Positions 45,300 through 52,720 of a stretch of DNA of 64,000 nucleotides are shown here, in pieces. Under the pieces are notes generated by a model. The model was not told the origin of the DNA and ran no database searches. It saw only the letters and a list, made by a program, of their open reading frames with translations. A program made the position numbers and the translations under genes. The first letter of the stretch is position 1. Each line of letters starts with the position of its first letter. This DNA comes from Thalassotalea loyana (GTDB lineage: Bacteria > Pseudomonadota > Gammaproteobacteria > Enterobacterales > Alteromonadaceae), in contig NZ_BSSV01000001.1 in the NCBI RefSeq assembly GCF_030161435.1, forward strand, positions 930,001 through 994,000, read 5' to 3'.

Positions 45300-46244
45300 T
45301 TAATACCCGTATCGAAGTTTTAATTGTTCCGGATATGGAGACAAATAAAACTGCTTGGCTAAATACGGCTTTGGAAAAGACAGTAGATAATGTTTAATTA
45401 ACGTTAACGGCACCATTAAAGGCATCAAGCCTGTGCGATAAGCATCAATTTGTTGGCACAGCTCTTCTCGTTGTTCTTTCGACAAGTGATGAGAAAAATA
45501 CCCTTGAATGTGCTGTAGTGTGTTCGCGTGTCCTTTGCGTGTTGCTTTGATCTTGAGCGCATTCATTAAACCACTAATGTAGGTTTGTGCCAGCTCATAA
45601 ATTGACAACGAGTTGCCTGCAAGCAAACGTCCTAGTTCTTTGTACGCCTTTTGCGAGTGACTCATCACCGTGTATTTAAAGGTTGAGTGAAACTGAATAA
45701 GCTTGTGCTTCGTTATACCGCTTGCTTCTAGCTCTTGCCATTGGCGGTAGGCAAATACGCGAGCAACAAAGTTTTCTCGGATAATTGGGTCGTTCAATCG
45801 ACCGTTTTCTTCACAAGGTAGTAGGGGATTCGCGTTCATGATCTCACGTGCAAAGATACCTACGCCATCAGAGGTAGCACCTTTGCCGTCTTCTCGATAA
45901 ACCTTTACACGTTCCATACCACAGCTTGGGCTTTTAGCTGTAAAAATAAACCCACTAAATTGTTTTGCTATTTTTGCAACTCGTTTACCGTACGCCTCAA
46001 GCGCTTCGGTGATCTCACCTGTGCCGTCAGGGCGAGAGACTACAATTAAGTCATCTTTTCGTATCTGACGAATTGTTGGTCTTGGTACAGGTAAGCCGAC
46101 TGCGACCTCTGGACAAAAGCTTCTATATTGTACGTGTTGTCCTAACTCTTTTACGCAAAAATGAGACGTTTTAGCACTTGCATCATATCTTACTTCTTTG
46201 CCTGTTAAACAGGCGCTGATGCCGATGTTTATTGGTTTTGCCAT
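45300..46244 (-). CDS. DUF523/DUF1722 protein (YbgA-like)
   Basis: 314 residues with an N-terminal DUF523 domain (about 1-150; GISACLTGKEVRYDASAK, SPSCGMERVKVYR with conserved Cys) and a C-terminal DUF1722/YbgA domain (about 190-305; FHSTFKYTVMSHSQKAYKELGRLLA). The family often accompanies photolyase genes, as in E. coli ybgA-phr. It lies 57 bases before phrB and 20 bases after chrR. A role in thiol or photoprotection chemistry is inference. Confidence 0.92.
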   Translation of the reverse strand: MAKPINIGISACLTGKEVRYDASAKTSHFCVKELGQHVQYRSFCPEVAVGLPVPRPTIRQIRKDDLIVVSRPDGTGEITEALEAYGKRVAKIAKQFSGFIFTAKSPSCGMERVKVYREDGKGATSDGVGIFAREIMNANPLLPCEENGRLNDPIIRENFVARVFAYRQWQELEASGITKHKLIQFHSTFKYTVMSHSQKAYKELGRLLAGNSLSIYELAQTYISGLMNALKIKATRKGHANTLQHIQGYFSHHLSKEQREELCQQIDAYRTGLMPLMVPLTLIKHYLLSFPKPYLAKQFYLSPYPEQLKLRYGY

Positions 46245-46264
46245 AACAAGCTCCTTCTATTTTA

Positions 46265-46945
46265 TTAGTATAGAAATTGTGCAATTGGGTTCAATAATTT
46301 GTTGATGCCTTGGGTAAAGTGCTGCGCATCATCAGATACTGTAAAACACAAACAACCTTCTTCAGATACAGGGTGGTGTGTATGCTCTCCATCAAGCATA
46401 ATAAAGTCCCCTGCAACGTATTCTCCCATATCGTCTTTGAAGCTGCCTGATAATAATAAGGTTAGCTCATAACCTTTGTGTGTGTGCTCAGGAACACTAC
46501 CACCAGGTTCGATATTTAGTAGGCTTGAGCGAACTTTCCCTTCGTCGAGTTGGAAACGCGCTCGTGACAGTTTACCTATATTTGACCAACCCGTTGTCGG
46601 AATGTTACTGATTGCACGCGGCAAAACAACACTTTTACCTTTGATGTTCAAGGTTTTTTGCTCAGGTACTGAATGTGTCGCGACATCGTTTTGCTCAGTG
46701 ATTTCACCGATCATGGCGTCATAGTCCAACTCACCAAACTCAGCTGTACCCGTTGAAGACTCGTTTATTTGCTCATCATTCACTTCAAAGCAAGCCTCAG
46801 CTCGTTGGTCTGTCAACGTTTCCACTTTAGCTGCGCAGTGAGGGCACATCTCAATATGCATGGCAATTGCAGCAGATACAGATACAGGCAAACTAGCTTC
46901 GACATATGATGCTAATAATTCTTCGCTAGGATGGTGTTTAATCAT
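46265..46945 (-). CDS. chrR: Zinc-binding anti-sigma factor ChrR
   Basis: A 226-residue anti-sigma factor. The N-terminal zinc domain has H30, C34 and C37 (HIEMCPHC) plus an early His (residue 4 or 5), matching the His6-His31-Cys35-Cys38 set of Rhodobacter ChrR. A cupin domain (about 100-220) shows the ligands H154, H156 and E160 (HTHKGYE) and a downstream HTHHP. It releases the sigma factor under singlet oxygen. It overlaps the sigma gene by 8 bases. Confidence 0.95.
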   Translation of the reverse strand: MIKHHPSEELLASYVEASLPVSVSAAIAMHIEMCPHCAAKVETLTDQRAEACFEVNDEQINESSTGTAEFGELDYDAMIGEITEQNDVATHSVPEQKTLNIKGKSVVLPRAISNIPTTGWSNIGKLSRARFQLDEGKVRSSLLNIEPGGSVPEHTHKGYELTLLLSGSFKDDMGEYVAGDFIMLDGEHTHHPVSEEGCLCFTVSDDAQHFTQGINKLLNPIAQFLY

Positions 46946-47609
46946 GGTCTGCTCCTATATGTTGCTTGAGCTTGGCTAATGCGAGTCTTAATCTTGATTT
47001 GATTGTTCCTAACGGAATGTTGAGCTGTTTAGATAGTTGCTCTTGTGACAACTCCATAAAGTAAACACCACGAATGACTTGTTGCTGCGCTTCAGGTAGC
47101 TTGTCAATGTGCGCCATAAGGTGTTGGTTTTCTAAGTGATCGCTATAGTCATCTTCTGAGCTCTGGTCACTTTCAATCAACGGCCAAATATCATCACTCA
47201 GGTTATCTTCTTTTTTTGCTTTGATTTTTCTTAATAAGTCAAAGCTTGCATTACGCATGATTGAATAAATCCATGTCGTAGGAGCGCCTTTGTCTGAGTG
47301 GAACAAATGCGCTTTACGCCAAACGTTCGTCATGGTCTCTTGCAGTATTTCACCAGCAAGTTGTGGGTTATTGAATTTCTGTGAACAAATGTTGGTGATT
47401 TTAGGCGCAAAGAATCGAAACAGATGTGTAAACGCCTGTTTGTCTCTGTTTTGAGCGACTTGTTCAAGCCATAATGTAAGCTGCGCTAAGTCAGTTTTTT
47501 CTTTCATCTTTATAGGTTTACTCTTAGCCTGGTCATTTGACAAGTTCTTTGTCATGACTTTTGCTGAGTTACCTTTTGGAATATCTGATGAATGACCCAT
47601 GATTTGCAT
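46938..47609 (-). CDS. ECF sigma factor (RpoE of the ChrR type)
   Basis: 223 residues with a sigma-70 region 2 (about 60-125; LQETMTNVWRKAHLFHSDKGAPTTWIYSIMRNASFDLLRK) and region 4 (about 160-215; QQQVIRGVYFMELSQEQLSKQLNIPLGTIKSRLRLALAKL). The first about 40 residues are an extra Lys-rich extension; the chosen ATG has a GGGGG ribosome-binding site 8 bases upstream, though later ATGs are possible. It is coupled to chrR by an 8-base overlap. A candidate autoregulated promoter is listed. Confidence 0.93.
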   Translation of the reverse strand: MQIMGHSSDIPKGNSAKVMTKNLSNDQAKSKPIKMKEKTDLAQLTLWLEQVAQNRDKQAFTHLFRFFAPKITNICSQKFNNPQLAGEILQETMTNVWRKAHLFHSDKGAPTTWIYSIMRNASFDLLRKIKAKKEDNLSDDIWPLIESDQSSEDDYSDHLENQHLMAHIDKLPEAQQQVIRGVYFMELSQEQLSKQLNIPLGTIKSRLRLALAKLKQHIGADHD

Positions 47610-47639
47610 GAGAACCCCCAGTTGATCGTGTTAAAGTTC

Positions 47640-47668
47640 ACTACGGGCCTAGGGGCTGTTTTAGATCA
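47640..47668 (-). promoter_or_regulatory. Candidate ECF-type promoter of sigma-chrR operon
   Basis: On the minus strand TGATCT, a 17-base spacer and CGTAGT lie about 30 bases before the sigma start. They resemble the TGATCC/CGTA elements recognised by ChrR-controlled sigma factors, suggesting autoregulation. Confidence 0.5.
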
Positions 47669-47685
47669 CATTGTTTAATTATTTT

Positions 47686-48240
47686 TTACTCTATCGCGTT
47701 ATTTAATATTCGAGTAATAAGGGTTTGTGTCTTATCTATTCCAGCTGGGTCGATAAGTTGATCTTTTTGTTTGAATTTAATAGGTAAAATCTCCAGCCAA
47801 CGTGCGCACAGCCATGACAAATCTAAAACAATTTCTGGGTATAGATATTCGAGATCTTGGTTGTTTTGAAAGAGACGACCAAGCGTTACGGCAAGTTCGT
47901 GTTCGCTGCCAACCTCCTGTTGAGGCCAGAAAGGCTTTTCAATGACATCACCAATTTGCAGGAGTTCTTCATTTTGGAATGAGTCTAGAATGTTGACAAG
48001 CTTTTTACATTTTACTGTTATTAACAGCATACCGTTTTCGTCTTGATTAAAATCAATAATATCGACCCAGCTGCCCCATGTTGCATGTTGGCCTAGTGCT
48101 TGGTTTTGATATTTGATGACAAAACCTTGTGTTTCGTTGCAATTTTTTACCATGTTAAGGTAACGCTGCTCAAAAATTCTTAATTGAGTAACGCCCTCAG
48201 GCAATAAAAAAATTGGTAATGGAAAAATCGGTAGTTTCAT
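47686..48240 (-). CDS. LON peptidase substrate-binding domain protein
   Basis: 184 residues with the LON N-terminal (PUA-like) domain: LPIFPLPIFLLPEGVTQLRIFEQRYLNMV at the start, and C-terminal helices. No protease or ATPase part is present; such stand-alone forms are common in proteobacteria and of unknown job. It is 76 bases upstream of nothing in its own direction except the ECF promoter region, and the ECF operon runs the same way; about 76 bases separate them. Confidence 0.9.
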   Translation of the reverse strand: MKLPIFPLPIFLLPEGVTQLRIFEQRYLNMVKNCNETQGFVIKYQNQALGQHATWGSWVDIIDFNQDENGMLLITVKCKKLVNILDSFQNEELLQIGDVIEKPFWPQQEVGSEHELAVTLGRLFQNNQDLEYLYPEIVLDLSWLCARWLEILPIKFKQKDQLIDPAGIDKTQTLITRILNNAIE

Positions 48241-48338
48241 AACAGCTAAAGTAAGTAATCGGTAACTGTTATACGCGAGTGACGTTTTTTTTGGTTCACC
48301 CTAAGGTGTGAATCTTTGAACAATATTGCCGCAAAAAT

Positions 48339-48366
48339 AAAAAAGCCCCACAGTGTTGTGAGGCCC
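48339..48366 (-). terminator. Intrinsic terminator after the fabH-like gene
   Basis: Stem GCC-TCACA with TGTG-GGGC, followed on the minus strand by a run of T, 14 bases past the stop. Confidence 0.8.
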
Positions 48367-48379
48367 TAAGAAATTGACG

Positions 48380-49456
48380 TTATTCTGCGCTTTGCTTTGA
48401 CTGAATAATTTCTTCGACAAGCGTTAGGCCTGATTTTTCACATGGAGGTAGGCTCTCTTCCGCTTTTGCAGATGATTCGGGCTTTTCTGGGAAGTGAAGC
48501 ATATGCGCGCTCCATGTTAACCCTCCACCAAATGCTGGCATCAAGACATTGTCACCCGCGTTGATTTGACCTTCTTCAATGGCTTCTACTAATGCAACAA
48601 GGGCTGTAGCAGCCGACATATTGCCGTATTTCTCAATATTGACGAAAACTTTGTCTTTCGGCGTTTTTAATTTCTTTGCAAGTGAGTCAATAATGCGCAA
48701 ATTCGCCTGATGTGGAACGACTAAATTGATATCGTCGTTGTTCATTTCAAGCTTTTCTAATGTTTTGTCACATGCTTGAGCCATACCAGCAACGGCTTTT
48801 TTGAAAATATCTTGACCTAAGAAATTCCACCAAGTGTGCCCTAGGATATGATCTTTGTTGGCATATTTAACACCTAATCCTCGCACGGCAAGAATGTCAC
48901 GAGACTCGCCGAAGCAACCTAAAGATTCACCTAAAACACCTGACTTTTCATCACTCGCTTCTAGATAAAGTGCGGCTGCACCGTCTCCGAATAACACGGC
49001 TACGTCTCTATTTGACCAATCCATTACTTTTGAAATCACTTCTGCACCAATAATAAGTGCCGAGTTGATCGCACCAGATTTAATCATCGCTGTGGCGACA
49101 CTTAAACTGTACATGCCACTGGTACACGCCGTGTTAACGTCCATGCAGGCTGCGTTAGTTGCGCCGAGTAAACGCTGAACATTCGATGCAGAATTTGGGC
49201 ATTGCTCATCAAATGTTGTTGAACCGAAAACGATCATATCAACGTCTAGCGCTGTTTTACCGGCAACGGCGAGGGCTTCGGCACACGCAATGTGAGCAAG
49301 TTCACTAACATCAACATGTGAAACACGTCGTTCTTTCATGCCGGTCCGTGTGGTTATCCATTCATCGTTTGTTTCTAGAAACGTAGCTAGATCGTCGTTT
49401 GAAAGAATAGCTGGTGGCATGCATTTGCCCCAACCTTTAATCGCTGCGTATGTCAT
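48380..49456 (-). CDS. Ketoacyl-ACP synthase III-like protein
   Basis: 358 residues of the FabH/chalcone-type thiolase fold. The catalytic triad is visible: Cys111 in NTACTSGMYS, His249 in VPHQANLR and Asn279 in YGNMSAAT. The C-terminal about 35 residues (PEKPESSAKAEESLPPCEKSG) extend beyond E. coli FabH (317 aa). It could start fatty-acid chains or condense acyl groups in a side pathway (for example PlsX-independent, OleA-like). It is monocistronic with a terminator, not next to acpP or fabD, so it is probably a second copy rather than the main FabH. Confidence 0.9.
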   Translation of the reverse strand: MTYAAIKGWGKCMPPAILSNDDLATFLETNDEWITTRTGMKERRVSHVDVSELAHIACAEALAVAGKTALDVDMIVFGSTTFDEQCPNSASNVQRLLGATNAACMDVNTACTSGMYSLSVATAMIKSGAINSALIIGAEVISKVMDWSNRDVAVLFGDGAAALYLEASDEKSGVLGESLGCFGESRDILAVRGLGVKYANKDHILGHTWWNFLGQDIFKKAVAGMAQACDKTLEKLEMNNDDINLVVPHQANLRIIDSLAKKLKTPKDKVFVNIEKYGNMSAATALVALVEAIEEGQINAGDNVLMPAFGGGLTWSAHMLHFPEKPESSAKAEESLPPCEKSGLTLVEEIIQSKQSAE

Positions 49457-49645
49457 TAATTACCTACTGCTGAAAAACCTTCTCAAAGGTGAGAAGTAAC
49501 CCTCAGGTTTTTTTATACTCAGTGAAAATTGACTCAAGCAATATTTCAATGGGTATTCGTTGTATTTAGCTATGTGTAGGATAGTTTTCTTTGCTTAAAA
49601 TGTCTATCGAAAAGCCTGCATTTAGTGATTAAATGTTGGCAACGA

Positions 49646-50080
49646 TTAACCTTCTTCAAGTAACTTTTTTTGGTAACGTACTGCTAGCATTCTCAGGATG
49701 TCCCGCCATGTAATGATGCCAAGTGCTTTATTTTCGGCATTGACGATAGGGAGGGCCGAAATATGATGGTCGTTGAATAAAACTGCCATTTCACCTAACG
49801 AGGTGTTAGGTAGGCAAGAGATGGGATTACGAGTCATCACCAAATGTACTTTTTTTGCTAAGATTCGTTCGTCTTCGCGTGTTTCTTTGGCACTGCCGAT
49901 GGTTGGGCTAAGTTGCTTGTAGAGCTCTCGGTCGGTAATTAACCCAACAAGTCTATTGTCGTCGTCTAAGACGATTAAATGATGGAATTTATGCCTATCA
50001 AACAGTGTTTTTGCATCTCTAAGTGTACTATCTAACGTAAGGTAGATTAATTTTGTTGATATGTATTTAGTTAAATTCAT
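49646..50080 (-). CDS. CBS domain pair protein
   Basis: A 144-residue protein made of two CBS domains (about 8-65 and 78-135; LVVLDDDNRLVGLITDRELYKQL; SALPIVNAENKALGIITWRDILRML). Such modules bind adenosine ligands and act as energy or ion-strength sensors. No output domain is attached, so it probably regulates another protein. It lies upstream of the fabH-like gene by about 190 bases and 37 bases after an amidohydrolase. Confidence 0.9.
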   Translation of the reverse strand: MNLTKYISTKLIYLTLDSTLRDAKTLFDRHKFHHLIVLDDDNRLVGLITDRELYKQLSPTIGSAKETREDERILAKKVHLVMTRNPISCLPNTSLGEMAVLFNDHHISALPIVNAENKALGIITWRDILRMLAVRYQKKLLEEG

Positions 50081-50116
50081 GTCGCTTGTTACCTTAAGTA
50101 TTTATAGACTCTCATC

Positions 50117-50983
50117 TTACGTTATTTGATAAACGTGACGTGCGTTTTGATAACTGAGTCGTTGCCATAATGTTTTATCACTGGCAAAAAGGTTGTGCAA
50201 CATTTGCCAATATTCATGATAGGGCAAAGATAGTGTAATTAGTGGAAAGTTACTGGCTAACATAACTCGATCACGAGAGAAAACTTCAATACAGGTATTG
50301 ATGATGTTTTCAAACCTAACAAAGTCAATATCACGGTTGTTTGCGTTTAACATTTCCTGTCCAGAACATTTAATGTAAACATTTTTAAAAGCGGATAGAC
50401 GTTTGATATTGTTGAGCCACATATCATATCGATTAGCGTCACTTGGGCAGAAACCATGATGATTTATGACGATAGTGAAGTGCGGATCCTGTTCAAGGAT
50501 GTCGATGAGGCTATCGACAACTTGGGTATGCTCCATGGCAAACTGTGCTTCAAATACTAGATTTTGTTTTGCAAGTTCACGTAAGTTTTGTTTCACATGT
50601 TCTTGGTACAAAAAGTCAGCGTCGATATCTTCTAAAATATATCGAACCCCCATTAGACATGGGTATGTCTTAAGTTGAGTAATATCTGAAATAAATTCAG
50701 TCTGTGATTTGGCAATATCGACGAAGGCTATTGCTTTAAACGAGAGTTTATTGTGTTCTTCCAGGTATGCTAGTTCTCGCCAAGGCTCTTTATTATCAAA
50801 GCCTGCTTCTATATGGACGAACCCTGCAATGTCCAACGATGAATGGCTTGTAAGGTTCGTTTCATCAAATGATCTTGAAATCACACTTTTGTCGGGCCAA
50901 AACGGCGGGTTGGCTTGTTTGAGCCAATGATAATCACCTAGTTCAATATTAAATAAATGAATATGTGGGTCGATGATTTTCAT
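50117..50983 (-). CDS. Amidohydrolase family 2 (TIM-barrel) protein
   Basis: 288 residues with the metal-binding HIHLF motif at residues 7-11, the later His in INHHGFCPSD, and the C-terminal SNFPL region where an Asp or Asn is usual. The family (COG3618-like) includes sugar lactonases and decarboxylases. It is coupled to an SDR by a one-base overlap (TAATG), suggesting a sugar oxidation-lactone hydrolysis pair; the substrate is not known. Confidence 0.88.
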   Translation of the reverse strand: MKIIDPHIHLFNIELGDYHWLKQANPPFWPDKSVISRSFDETNLTSHSSLDIAGFVHIEAGFDNKEPWRELAYLEEHNKLSFKAIAFVDIAKSQTEFISDITQLKTYPCLMGVRYILEDIDADFLYQEHVKQNLRELAKQNLVFEAQFAMEHTQVVDSLIDILEQDPHFTIVINHHGFCPSDANRYDMWLNNIKRLSAFKNVYIKCSGQEMLNANNRDIDFVRFENIINTCIEVFSRDRVMLASNFPLITLSLPYHEYWQMLHNLFASDKTLWQRLSYQNARHVYQIT

Positions 50984-51711
50984 TATTGCGCAGTGTAACC
51001 GCCATCAATGACCTGAAGGCTTCCAGTAATGAATTTTGCATTTTCTGAACTCAAAAAGAACACGAGTTCAGCCACTTCTTCTGGCTGTCCTAGACGACCG
51101 AGAGGTTGCAAAGCTTCCTCTTCTTGATGAATGCTCGCCTTGTCTTCACCTGACTTTTCACAATAGTTATCAATTGCCTTGTGATATAGGGGAGTTTCTA
51201 TTGTTCCTGGGCAAACAGCATTAGCTCGGATATTAAATTCTGCATAATCAAGCGCGGTTGTTTTCGCCATACTCGCCAACGCACTTTTACTCAAGTTATA
51301 AGCGAAAGAATTACGTTTACCGATAATCGCTTGATCTGATGACATCAGGATAATGGCACCATTTTTTGCAGCTTTCATACTCGGTAACACAGACTTAACA
51401 GCAGCGTAAGCGCCTTTGACATTGATGCTAAACACTTTATCTAGCGCTTCCTCAGATGTGTTTTCAATATTTGCTGAGAAGTGTATGCCTGCATTCGACA
51501 CCAATACATCAATGGTGTGCTCTTTTGCAATCTTGTTAATAATAGCCTCAACTTGCTTCACGTCAGTAATATCGCACTGGTGGAACTCACCAACATTACT
51601 GCTGGTAATATCAAGGTTAAAAACCAGGTATCCTTCGGCGATAAATTTATTAACAATACTGAGGCCAATACCGGAACTTCCGCCGGTGACAATACATACT
51701 TTTTGAGTCAT
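50983..51711 (-). CDS. Short-chain dehydrogenase, partner of the amidohydrolase
   Basis: 242-residue classical SDR: TGGSSGIG at 9-16, NAG motif (SNAGIHFS), catalytic Ser (LMSSDQA), YNLSKSAL with Tyr/Lys, and the C-terminal GSLQVIDGGYTAQ that ends many sugar and keto-acid dehydrogenases. It is first in a two-gene operon with the lactonase-like gene. A role in oxidising a sugar to its lactone, hydrolysed by the next enzyme, fits but is inference. Confidence 0.93.
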   Translation of the reverse strand: MTQKVCIVTGGSSGIGLSIVNKFIAEGYLVFNLDITSSNVGEFHQCDITDVKQVEAIINKIAKEHTIDVLVSNAGIHFSANIENTSEEALDKVFSINVKGAYAAVKSVLPSMKAAKNGAIILMSSDQAIIGKRNSFAYNLSKSALASMAKTTALDYAEFNIRANAVCPGTIETPLYHKAIDNYCEKSGEDKASIHQEEEALQPLGRLGQPEEVAELVFFLSSENAKFITGSLQVIDGGYTAQ

Positions 51712-51821
51712 AAGCTGAGCTTTTACTAAATTTTTCGAAAAAGTAGCAATATGTGCTATCTAATTCAAGTAAATAAGGTTTTTGTTCGTTATAATAACGC
51801 CAAGAGTAAACAGGAGCTTAT

Positions 51822-52253
51822 ATGAAAGTTTGTGGCGTAGAAATCAAAGGCAATGATGCAGTTATTTGTATCATGTCATTAAAAATGGGGTTGTACGATA
51901 TTCCAAAGGTAAGAGTGCCTAAATTAAGTGTTGGTGATGCTAGTGATGCAGAAGAGATGCGTCGCTTTCAATTTGCCTTTGCAAAGTTATTAGAAGACTA
52001 TCAGGTCGATAAAGTAGTAATCAAAGGTCGCGCAATCAAAGGTAAGTTTGCCGGTGGTGCCGTTGGTTTTAAAATTGAATCAGCGATTCAGCTTATTGCC
52101 GATTTAGATGTTGAGATTATGGCGTCGGCTACTATCAAAAAGACTTTGGAGCGCTCTCAGGTCGCAATCGATTTTCGTGACACAGGGTTGAAAAACTATC
52201 AACAAACTGCATTTGAAACAGTCTTTGGTTATTTCGAAGGTCGTAACCAATAA
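51822..52253 (+). CDS. DUF3010 family protein
   Basis: 143 residues of the conserved gammaproteobacterial DUF3010 family (KVCGVEIKGNDAVICIMSL start; DKVVIKGRAIKGKFAGGAVGFKIESAIQL; ASATIKKTLE). The layout is that of an RNase H-like (RuvC-like) fold with the acidic Glu7 position, but the role is unknown. It is monocistronic with its own terminator. Confidence 0.9.
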   Translation: MKVCGVEIKGNDAVICIMSLKMGLYDIPKVRVPKLSVGDASDAEEMRRFQFAFAKLLEDYQVDKVVIKGRAIKGKFAGGAVGFKIESAIQLIADLDVEIMASATIKKTLERSQVAIDFRDTGLKNYQQTAFETVFGYFEGRNQ

Positions 52254-52275
52254 AAAGAATTTTGGTTAGAAATGA

Positions 52276-52298
52276 AACGCACAATATGTGCGTTTTTT
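52276..52298 (+). terminator. Intrinsic terminator after the DUF3010 gene
   Basis: Stem AACGCACA/TGTGCGTT with a 3-base loop and a T run, 22 bases after the stop. Confidence 0.9.
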
Positions 52299-52345
52299 TA
52301 TGCCTATTTTTCGGTGTTCTTGAGTTTCGTCTACTACGATATATC

Positions 52346-52606
52346 AATACCAATAGGTTTTTGCTCACTCAGCGAAAATTTAAAGGCGTATAGACAAAGC
52401 ATAGCCTGCAGAGAATCGTTATTCCTTTGTTAATAGCTATAACGCAGTTTAAACACTTTTAAAACTCACTCTTTGGGAGCTCATCATGGAAACATTAATT
52501 GTCCTAAATTTAATTTACGTAGAATAACTCTGCCAAAGAAATTTATCTTGTTACTGTTCCTGAGATTCAGCTCTGAGCCGCGTAAAAACTTGATGGGATT
52601 GGTATT
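52346..52606. mobile_element. MITE-like repeat element, 261 bp
   Basis: The ends are exact 9-bp inverted repeats, AATACCAAT and ATTGGTATT. The inside has no open frame but resembles, in memory, a dispersed repeat seen between genes in marine Alteromonadales. No target-site duplication was confirmed. It may be a non-autonomous element moved by a related transposase elsewhere. Confidence 0.45.
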
Positions 52607-52681
52607 TAAGACAGAAAGTTTTCATTGATACCATGAAAGTACTTTATCAAAACAAATTTTCTTGCTTATAATGGTGTCAAA

Positions 52682-52698
52682 AGGTGGTAAGACCACTT
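52682..52698. promoter_or_regulatory. FadR-like operator upstream of acyl-CoA dehydrogenase
   Basis: AGGTGGTAAGACCACTT is a near-perfect palindrome (TGGT, 3 bases, ACCA) that matches the FadR consensus TGGTCNGACCA except at one or two positions. It lies 10 bases after the TATAAT, where a bound repressor would block transcription. Confidence 0.5.
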
Positions 52699-52720
52699 AA
52701 TAAAGACAAAGGAAAATATC

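Larger units (their letters stand above)
52299..52720. other. Gene-free region with a MITE-like element and a promoter
   Basis: Most of the stretch (52346-52606) is the MITE-like element listed separately. The rest is the promoter of the acyl-CoA dehydrogenase gene, with a TATAAT at 52667-52672 and a FadR-like site overlapping the expected transcript start. Confidence 0.6.

Noticed and set aside
49471-49505. Hairpin CTTCTCA/TGAGAAG upstream of the fabH-like gene as a terminator or riboswitch
   Set aside because: The stem is only 7 bp and there is no T run directly after it on the relevant strand; it may be chance.
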